From the NCBI GenBank assembly GCA_021156245.1, contig JAJNBO010000201.1, positions 1 to 5,615 of the forward strand: 5,615 nucleotides of DNA, in the 5' to 3' direction. The translations under genes and the position numbers were made by a program. This DNA is from Ramlibacter sp. (GTDB lineage Bacteria; Pseudomonadota; Gammaproteobacteria; Burkholderiales; Burkholderiaceae_C). Below the pieces are notes generated by a model. It was given only the letters and a program-made list of their open reading frames with translations, had not been told where the DNA came from and ran no database searches. Positions within the stretch are counted from its first letter, which is position 1, and each line of letters starts with the position of its first letter. Below are positions 1-4,561 of the stretch, piece by piece.

Positions 1-83
1 ACCGAGAACTCGCGCAATGCCGCCACCCAGTCGCTGAGGATCCCGTCCAGGCTGACACTGTCAAAGTTAACAGGGATCCCCAT
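1..83 (-). CDS. Possible 5' fragment of a divergent gene, product not recognised
   Basis: Reading leftward from an ATG at 83-81, an open frame runs off the window edge. It encodes about 27 residues beginning MGIPVNFDSV and continuing SLDGILSDWVAALREF. Third codon positions over its last 18 codons are almost all G or C, as in the other genes here. The antisense plus-strand frame shares those positions, so this supports coding but not the strand. Upstream of the ATG there is only a weak GGAC ribosome-binding match. The frame stays open further upstream, with a TTG option at 101-99. The 57 bp between this ATG and the kinase start are less GC-rich than the flanking coding DNA, which fits a divergent promoter region. 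I do not recognise the protein. The fragment is too short to exclude chance. Confidence 0.4.
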   Translation of the reverse strand, partial: MGIPVNFDSVSLDGILSDWVAALREFS

Positions 84-92
84 GAGTGTCCG

Positions 93-121
93 TTTGTCCA
101 ACCGCCGGGCTGTGACAATAT
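93..121 (+). promoter_or_regulatory. Weak candidate promoter for the kinase-regulator pair
   Basis: This short, less GC-rich segment lies just ahead of the kinase start. It contains TTGTCC at 94-99 (four of six matches to a -35 box) and TGTGACAAT at 111-119, which resembles an extended -10 element. The spacing of 14 bp is shorter than usual. A GTGA/TCAC dyad at 112-124 overlaps the -10-like part and could be an operator half-site pair. All of this is pattern matching in a very small region and is not strong. Confidence 0.2.
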
Positions 122-140
122 CACCAACAGACCACTCCCC

Positions 141-1469
141 ATGGACGAGGACTTGCACCGGGCCAGCTTTCCGCAGACGTCGCCTCGCGCAACGCTCCAG
201 GCGATGGCGCAGCGCCTGCGCTACTGGGCCAGCACCGAGGTCCGGCCGTCCCTGGTGGAGCCGATCCTGCATCCCTCGCAGTGGCGCATCCGCGCGCTCG
301 GCGTCTCCACGATGCTCGGCCACCCGCTGTTCTACCTGGCCTGGGGCTGGCTGCTGCCGCAGCCGCACGAAGACCTCGTGCTGCGCATGCTGATGGCGGT
401 CGCGGGGTTCCTGTTGCTGGTGATTCCGGGGGTGACCACCACGCCCCCGAGCCGCGTGGCCGCCCTCACCTTCTCGGCGATCTTCTGGATCACCCTGCCC
501 TGGTTCTTCTCGTGGATGTATTTCTGCAACGGGGGCAATCCGGTCTGGTTGGCCAGCCTGGGCGCGATGCTCCTGATCTACTACCACCTGACCGACTGGC
601 GGCTGGCGACGCTGGGAGCGGCCAGCGGCATGCTGGTGGCCTGGCTGATGTTCCATGCCTTCGGCCCCGAAGCGCCCGGGATCAGCCCCACCCTGGCGCT
701 GACCAACACGGTGGTCCTGGCGTTCTGCTGGTTCATGGGCATCATCCTGGGCCTGTCCTCCTCCAACCTGCGGCGAGAACAATTGACCTACACGCTGGGC
801 ACCATGGGCATCATGGCCCACGAACTGCGCACGCCGCTGGCGACCATGCAGCTGATCGGCGAAGCGCTGCGCAACGAAGCGCCGCAGCACGGCGAGAGCG
901 CGGAACGCCTGCAGGACCTGTCGCAGCGCCTGAACCACCTGGTGCGCAACATGAACCACCAGATCGACATGCAGATCACCAACGCCCGCCTGATGCGGCT
1001 GGGCGGCCACACGGAGCGCATCTCCGCGGCGGGGCTGGTGCACGATGCGATCGCCGAGTACCCCTTCCGCAGCTCGCGCGAGCGCACCGCCGTCGTGGTG
1101 CGGGTGCACGAGGATTTCCATTTCCTCGGCACGCCCGGCCTGTTCCGGCAGGTGGTGGACAACCTGACGAAGAATGCCTTGCGATCGCTGGCCGCGGCCA
1201 CCTCGGCCAGCCAGCCGGGCGACCTGCTGATCCAGGTGGGGGCCCACGGCGGCCGGGGCCGCATCGTGTTCACCGACAACGGCGTCGGCATGGACGCCGA
1301 ACTGCAGGCGCGCATCTTCCAGCCGTTCTTTTCCACCGACCGGGGCACCGGCCACGGCCTGGGCCTGGCGTTCTGCCAGCGCGTGGTGCAGGCCGCCCAT
1401 GGCACGATCCGGGTGAAATCGGCGCCGCACCAGGGCGCGGTGTTCACCATCGAACTGCCCGCGGCATAG
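141..1469 (+). CDS. CqsS/LqsS/JqsS-type membrane sensor histidine kinase for an alpha-hydroxyketone signal
   Basis: This 442-residue inner-membrane kinase is the predicted receptor for the autoinducer made by the convergent synthase gene. The N-terminal half holds about six hydrophobic helices, near residues 53-73, 80-97, 106-126, 134-148, 154-174 and 183-205, with almost no periplasmic domain, as in CqsS. The catalytic half follows directly. It has an H-box MAHELRTPL with phosphoacceptor His227, an N-box NLTKNALR (Asn341, Asn345), a G1 box DNGVGM (Asp379), an F-region FQPFFSTD, and a G2 box RGTGHGLGLA. The protein ends after the ATPase domain. It lacks the C-terminal receiver of Vibrio CqsS and so resembles LqsS. 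ATG 141 is the first usable start in frame, but no Shine-Dalgarno precedes it. ATG 204 (residue 22) is an alternative that keeps all domains. The response regulator gene follows 29 bp downstream, surely its partner. The assignment to this sensor family rests on topology, the GHPLFYLAW-like first helix and the synthase next door. Confidence 0.88.
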   Translation: MDEDLHRASFPQTSPRATLQAMAQRLRYWASTEVRPSLVEPILHPSQWRIRALGVSTMLGHPLFYLAWGWLLPQPHEDLVLRMLMAVAGFLLLVIPGVTTTPPSRVAALTFSAIFWITLPWFFSWMYFCNGGNPVWLASLGAMLLIYYHLTDWRLATLGAASGMLVAWLMFHAFGPEAPGISPTLALTNTVVLAFCWFMGIILGLSSSNLRREQLTYTLGTMGIMAHELRTPLATMQLIGEALRNEAPQHGESAERLQDLSQRLNHLVRNMNHQIDMQITNARLMRLGGHTERISAAGLVHDAIAEYPFRSSRERTAVVVRVHEDFHFLGTPGLFRQVVDNLTKNALRSLAAATSASQPGDLLIQVGAHGGRGRIVFTDNGVGMDAELQARIFQPFFSTDRGTGHGLGLAFCQRVVQAAHGTIRVKSAPHQGAVFTIELPAA

Positions 1470-1498
1470 GACAATCGAGCCGGCGCTGCCACCACCCC

Positions 1499-2473
1499 AT
1501 GACCTTCCCCCTCTTCCACCGGCCCGGCACCGTCGTCTTCCTCGACGACGACCCGGACTACCTGGAGATGCTGGCGCTGGTGCTGCCGCGGCACTGGCAC
1601 CTGCGGCTGTTCCTGCGGCCGTCCGAGTGCATCGCGCACCTGTTGCAGGAGCCGCCTTTCTGGGAAGCGGACGCCTGGAACCAGCAGCAGCTGGTGGACC
1701 TGTGGCGCGAAGGCAAGCCGCTGATCCCGCAGGTCCTCGCGTACTGGTCACGCTATACCGAGCGCTATGCCCTGTCCCGGGTGTGCGTGGTGGACTTCTC
1801 GATGCCCGGCATGGACGGACTGCAGGCACTGGCCGAACTCGGCGACTGGCCCGGTTCGCGCGTGCTGCTCACCGGCCAGGCCGACGAGCAGGTGGCGGTG
1901 CGCGCCTTCAACCGCGGGCTGATCGACCAGTTCATTCCCAAGCAGACGCCGGACATCTCACGCCGGCTGGTCGAGGCGGTGGAGCACCTGCTGTTCACGT
2001 CGCACGCCCGCCACGCGCAGACCTGGCGGTCCACGCTGAATCCGCAGCAGGCCGGCTTGCTGCGCCAGGCCAGCGTCGATGCCTGGCTGTCCACCTTCTG
2101 CGCCCGGCACTGGGTGGAACACGTCGTGATCGGTGAACCGTTCGGCGTGCTCGGCATGGACGCTGCCGGCCGGATCGGCTGGCTGCAGCTGGAAACGCGA
2201 GAGGGCCTGCAGGCCCTCGCCGAACTCGCCGAGGTGGCGGGCGTGCCCGCGGCCGGCGTCGCGGAGATCCGCGCCGGCAGCAAGCTCGCCGACGTCGAGC
2301 TGCGGCAGGCGCTGGGCTCGAGCACCCCGGTGTCGCTGGTCCAGGCCACCGCGCTGGGCGACAGCGGCGTGCTGGCCGCGCTGTTCCCGGTCGAAGCCCC
2401 GGCGGGGCCCGATCCAGACAACAGCTACAGCCGCTGGCTCGCGCGCCAGCCGAAGCGGCAAGTCCAGGACTAG
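1499..2473 (+). CDS. Stand-alone response regulator of the alpha-hydroxyketone quorum-sensing system
   Basis: This 324-residue cytoplasmic protein is the likely phosphotransfer partner of the kinase 29 bp upstream. Its N-terminal receiver has the acidic cluster LDDDPD (Asp16-18), phosphoacceptor Asp99 in VVDFSMPGMDG, the conserved Thr125 in LLTG, and Lys148 in FIPK. The acidic cluster and phosphoacceptor lie about 82 residues apart, against about 40-45 in a standard receiver. An insertion of roughly 40 residues (about 50-93, rich in Trp, Gln and Tyr, probably helical) separates them. The C-terminal part (about 175-324) contains a stretch near 215-232 (GVLGMDAAGRIGWLQLET) that looks faintly PAS-like. 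I recognise no standard output domain. A helix-turn-helix-like pattern at about 241-260 is possible but weak. ATG 1499 lacks a Shine-Dalgarno, so translation may be coupled to the kinase gene. The position parallels LqsR and JqsR, but orthology needs a search. Confidence 0.85.
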   Translation: MTFPLFHRPGTVVFLDDDPDYLEMLALVLPRHWHLRLFLRPSECIAHLLQEPPFWEADAWNQQQLVDLWREGKPLIPQVLAYWSRYTERYALSRVCVVDFSMPGMDGLQALAELGDWPGSRVLLTGQADEQVAVRAFNRGLIDQFIPKQTPDISRRLVEAVEHLLFTSHARHAQTWRSTLNPQQAGLLRQASVDAWLSTFCARHWVEHVVIGEPFGVLGMDAAGRIGWLQLETREGLQALAELAEVAGVPAAGVAEIRAGSKLADVELRQALGSSTPVSLVQATALGDSGVLAALFPVEAPAGPDPDNSYSRWLARQPKRQVQD

Positions 2474-2479
2474 GTGCAG

Positions 2480-2494
2480 GAGCCGCGCCGGCTC
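2480..2494. terminator. Small GC hairpin at the convergent regulator/synthase junction
   Basis: GAGCCG at 2480-2485 and CGGCTC at 2489-2494 form a perfect 6-bp stem with a 3-base loop. It lies in the 19 bp between two convergent genes and overlaps the stop codon of the synthase gene (2495-2493). Being symmetric, it could end transcription from both sides. There is no run of T on either strand, so it is not a classical intrinsic terminator. A transcript-end role is inferred from position. Confidence 0.35.
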
Positions 2495-3725
2495 AGCGCG
2501 CGTTGCGCCGGGCGATCGGCCAGTCCCACGGCTTCACCACCGGCGCGAGCTCGCGCGCCACGCTCTCGACCCGCTCCATCTCGGCCTCGGTCAGGCCCGA
2601 ATTCAGCGTCAGGCGCACCATCGACCGGTTGCGGCTGGTGGCCGGCGCGCAGAACACGGCGCCGAACACGCCGCGCTCCTCCAGCCTGTCGCGCAGGGCG
2701 AGCGTGTCCACCTCCGGCCCCGCCTCCAGGGAGATGATCTGCTCGCTGCCGTGGCCGATGGGGTAACCCAGCGACTCGAAGGCGGCGCGCATGCGCTGCG
2801 TGTGGCGGCGCAACTGCGCGCGCTCGGCGTCGCTGCCGCGCACCACCTCCAGCGTCGCCGCCAGGCCCGCGATCTCGTGCGGCAGCAGGCAGGAGCTGAA
2901 GATGCTCGGATAGCTGTGGCACATGAGATAGGGCCGCAGTTCGTCCGGCATGGTGAAGAAGCCGGCGCGGCCCGCGAACGCCTTCGCCAGGCTGGCGGTG
3001 ATGAAGTGCACCCGCTCGGTGAGCCCGAGCTCCGCGCAGAGGCCCTTCCCCTCGGGGCCGTGGGTGCCGAGCGAATGCGATTCGTCCACCAGGATCATGC
3101 AGCCATGCCGCTCGGCCACTTCGACCATCTCCCGCAGCGGGCACAGCGCGCCCGTGGTGCTGTAGACGGAATCCACGATCACCAGGCCGGGCCCGTGCCG
3201 CGCGGCCATCCGGTCCAGATGCTGCGGGTCGTTGTGGCGGAAGGCGTGCGCGGGCGCGCCCGCAGCGCGCACGCCTTCCCACAGGGACATGTGGGCGAGG
3301 CTGTCCACGTAGACGGGCGTCTGCGGGTCCGCGATCACCTGGATCAGGCCGAGGTTGGCCGTGTAGCCGGACTGGCACAGGAGCGCGCCCTGCTTGCCCA
3401 CGTGGGCGGCCAGCGCCGCCTCGAAGCGGGACGTGGGGCTGCCATCGAGCTGGAACACGCCGGACTGCACGATGAACTCGCGGTTGCAGCGCAGCGCATC
3501 GAGCTGCGCCTGCACGATGCGCGGGTCGCCGGTGACGGACAGGTAATCGTTTCCGTCGAGGCGGATCGCATCGGGACCGGGTGGCGTCCCATGCGTCACG
3601 AACTTGCGGTTCCAATCCTTTTCCCACCGGTCCTTGAATTCGGTGGCGATGCGATGCCGCAAGTGGCGGGACAGGCCCGGCTCGACTGCTGCTTCCTGGT
3701 GGACGGGGGTGGCGACGGCTTCCAT
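2493..3725 (-). CDS. cqsA: CqsA/LqsA/JqsA-type alpha-hydroxyketone autoinducer synthase (PLP-dependent)
   Basis: This 410-residue enzyme belongs to the alpha-oxoamine synthase group of fold-type I PLP enzymes. Vibrio CqsA condenses an acyl-CoA with aminobutyrate or S-adenosylmethionine to make the precursor of CAI-1; Legionella LqsA makes a related ketone. Seen here: GNDYLSVTGDPR (58-69), the glycine/serine-rich QLDGSPTSRFEAALA (92-106), DSLAHMSLWEG with His145 for ring stacking, IVDSVYSTTG with Asp185, VDESHSLGTHG with Asp214 for the pyridine nitrogen, and Lys248 in FITASLAKAFAGRAG, the expected Schiff-base lysine. It is slightly longer than Vibrio CqsA (about 390 residues), mostly from an N-terminal extension. 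The start at 3725 is chosen because AAGGAG lies 6 bp upstream. An ATG at 3755 in the same frame would add ten residues but has no comparable site. The gene converges on its presumed receptor operon. Other enzymes of the group (KBL, BioF, ALAS) are less likely given the adjacent CqsS-like kinase. The acyl chain length cannot be read from sequence. Confidence 0.9.
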   Translation of the reverse strand: MEAVATPVHQEAAVEPGLSRHLRHRIATEFKDRWEKDWNRKFVTHGTPPGPDAIRLDGNDYLSVTGDPRIVQAQLDALRCNREFIVQSGVFQLDGSPTSRFEAALAAHVGKQGALLCQSGYTANLGLIQVIADPQTPVYVDSLAHMSLWEGVRAAGAPAHAFRHNDPQHLDRMAARHGPGLVIVDSVYSTTGALCPLREMVEVAERHGCMILVDESHSLGTHGPEGKGLCAELGLTERVHFITASLAKAFAGRAGFFTMPDELRPYLMCHSYPSIFSSCLLPHEIAGLAATLEVVRGSDAERAQLRRHTQRMRAAFESLGYPIGHGSEQIISLEAGPEVDTLALRDRLEERGVFGAVFCAPATSRNRSMVRLTLNSGLTEAEMERVESVARELAPVVKPWDWPIARRNAR

Positions 3726-3731
3726 GTACTG

Positions 3732-3737
3732 CTCCTT
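3732..3737 (-). promoter_or_regulatory. Strong Shine-Dalgarno that fixes the synthase start
   Basis: On the minus strand AAGGAG sits 6 bp before the ATG at 3725-3723. It is the only near-perfect ribosome-binding site seen ahead of any start in the window. It supports 3725 rather than 3755 as the start of the autoinducer synthase. Confidence 0.75.
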
Positions 3738-3786
3738 CAAACTACGAAGCGCCATTGAAGAGAAGTTCCACGGATGACGTAGCCGC

Positions 3787-3810
3787 CCCCCTGTCAGGAT
3801 TGACAGGGGG
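3787..3810. promoter_or_regulatory. Perfect 10-bp inverted repeat between synthase and methyltransferase genes
   Basis: CCCCCTGTCA at 3787-3796 is exactly complementary to TGACAGGGGG at 3801-3810, with a 4-base spacer GGAT. It lies in the 128-bp divergent region, about 60 bp before the synthase start and about 43 bp before the methyltransferase start. It could be an operator shared by both genes, a hairpin in a 5' leader, or an insulating terminator; TTTA follows the repeat on the plus strand. The right arm includes TTGACA (3800-3805), a perfect -35 sequence for rightward transcription, but no good -10 box lies 16-18 bp downstream. As it is upstream of both genes, a terminator role for either is unlikely. 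Confidence 0.5.
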
Positions 3811-3841
3811 TTTACAGATACTTACTCACGAATGCCCAATC

Positions 3842-3847
3842 TAGAAT
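3842..3847 (+). promoter_or_regulatory. Candidate -10 box for the methyltransferase gene
   Basis: TAGAAT matches the TATAAT consensus at five of six positions and ends 6 bp before the ATG at 3854. Transcription from it would start at or near the A of the ATG and give a leaderless or nearly leaderless mRNA, consistent with the absence of a Shine-Dalgarno. No good -35 box lies 16-18 bp upstream; TTTACA at 3811-3816 is too far. Confidence 0.3.
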
Positions 3848-3853
3848 CCCACC

Positions 3854-4543
3854 ATGAATCTCTGGCAAGACTTCCTGATCAACGACGACAGGCTCATCCA
3901 CAAGTGGATGCATTACTTCCCCATCTACGAGAAGCACCTGACGCCGTGGCGGAACAGGACGATCAACTTCCTGGAGATCGGGGTTTCGAAGGGCGGCTCG
4001 CTGCAGATGTGGCGCCGCTTCTTCGGCCCGATGGCGACCATCGTGGGCATCGACATCAATCCGGACTGCAAGAGCGTCGAGGAGGAAGGCATCCACGTGC
4101 GCATCGGCGACCAGGGCGACCCGGCCTTCCTGCAGCAGCTGATCGACGAATTCGGCCCGTTCGACATCGTGCTGGATGACGGCAGCCACCGCATGGACCA
4201 CATCCGCCAGACCTTCGAGTTCATGTACCCGAAGATCGCCAAGAACGGCATCTACCTGGTCGAGGACCTGCACACGGCGTACTGGGAAGAGTACGGCGGC
4301 GGCGTCGAAGCGCCGGAGAGCTTCGTGAACCTGAGCAAGAAGTTCGTCGACGACCTGAACGCGGACCACACGCGTGGCGTGATCGCCCCGAGCTTCATGT
4401 CGAAGAACACCTTCTCGATCGCCTTCTACGACAGCCTGATCGTCTTCGAGCGGGGCACGATCCCGATCAAGAAGGCCCCCAAGAGCGGGCAGGACGTCAA
4501 CCGGCCCGGCCTCGCCACGCGCCTGAAGAACGCGCTGCGCTGA
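3854..4543 (+). CDS. Class I SAM-dependent methyltransferase, MycE/macrocin O-methyltransferase-like
   Basis: This 229-residue cytoplasmic protein has the class I methyltransferase fold signature: motif I FLEIGVSKGGSL (39-50), the acidic end of strand 2 in VGIDINP (Asp67), and DDGSHRMDH (108-116) followed by YLVEDLHTAYW (134-144). The last two are typical of the family with the sugar O-methyltransferases MycE and TylF. From memory, MycE uses an aspartate, a Glu-Asp pair and a nearby histidine for metal binding and catalysis. Here Asp109, His112, Glu137 and Asp138 fall at the same spacing, so the site looks intact. The substrate is unknown. MycE-like enzymes act on sugar hydroxyls in natural products, and short relatives occur in polysaccharide clusters. 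The gene is divergent from the autoinducer synthase and convergent with secA. No Shine-Dalgarno precedes ATG 3854. A link to quorum sensing (signal modification or regulated target) is inferred only from position. Confidence 0.82.
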   Translation: MNLWQDFLINDDRLIHKWMHYFPIYEKHLTPWRNRTINFLEIGVSKGGSLQMWRRFFGPMATIVGIDINPDCKSVEEEGIHVRIGDQGDPAFLQQLIDEFGPFDIVLDDGSHRMDHIRQTFEFMYPKIAKNGIYLVEDLHTAYWEEYGGGVEAPESFVNLSKKFVDDLNADHTRGVIAPSFMSKNTFSIAFYDSLIVFERGTIPIKKAPKSGQDVNRPGLATRLKNALR

Positions 4544-4549
4544 GCGCAG
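4535..4549. terminator. Small GC hairpin with the methyltransferase stop codon in its loop
   Basis: CTGCGC at 4535-4540 pairs with GCGCAG at 4544-4549, and the 3-base loop is the TGA stop codon of the methyltransferase gene. It sits at the 18-bp convergent junction with secA. No T-run follows, so intrinsic termination is uncertain. A further CCGC/GCGG dyad (4551-4554 with 4558-4561) fills the rest of the gap. GC-rich DNA can produce such short stems by chance. Confidence 0.3.
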
Positions 4550-4561
4550 GCCGCGCCGCGG

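Noticed and set aside
82..393. Short plus-strand open frame beginning at 82
   Set aside because: It overlaps the kinase in another frame and ends in Cys/Ser/Arg-rich sequence. Its G/C-rich third positions before 82 are shared with the antisense frame, so they do not support it.
281..1498. Long upstream extension of the regulator reading frame on the plus strand
   Set aside because: The frame is open through the kinase gene but encodes Pro/Arg/His/Ala-rich sequence typical of a shifted frame in GC-rich DNA. The receiver begins right after ATG 1499, and the kinase frame has all its motifs.
788..1639. 283-codon minus-strand frame opposite the kinase and regulator genes
   Set aside because: It shows no domain and has shadow-like composition. 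It spans the boundary between two well-supported plus-strand genes.
2133..3758. 541-codon plus-strand open frame opposite the synthase gene
   Set aside because: It is Arg/Ala/His-rich and low in complexity, with no recognisable domain, and is antisense to a synthase gene whose PLP motifs are intact.
3787..3813. Inverted repeat as an ordinary intrinsic terminator
   Set aside because: The stem plus TTTA resembles one on the plus strand, but no plus-strand gene ends before it; the nearest plus-strand gene ends at 2473. The repeat lies upstream of both flanking genes.
3800..3828. TTGACA at 3800-3805 as part of a full sigma-70 promoter
   Set aside because: The hexamer is perfect, but sequences 16-18 bp downstream match the -10 consensus at only about two or three positions. 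Kept only as a note in the inverted repeat entry.
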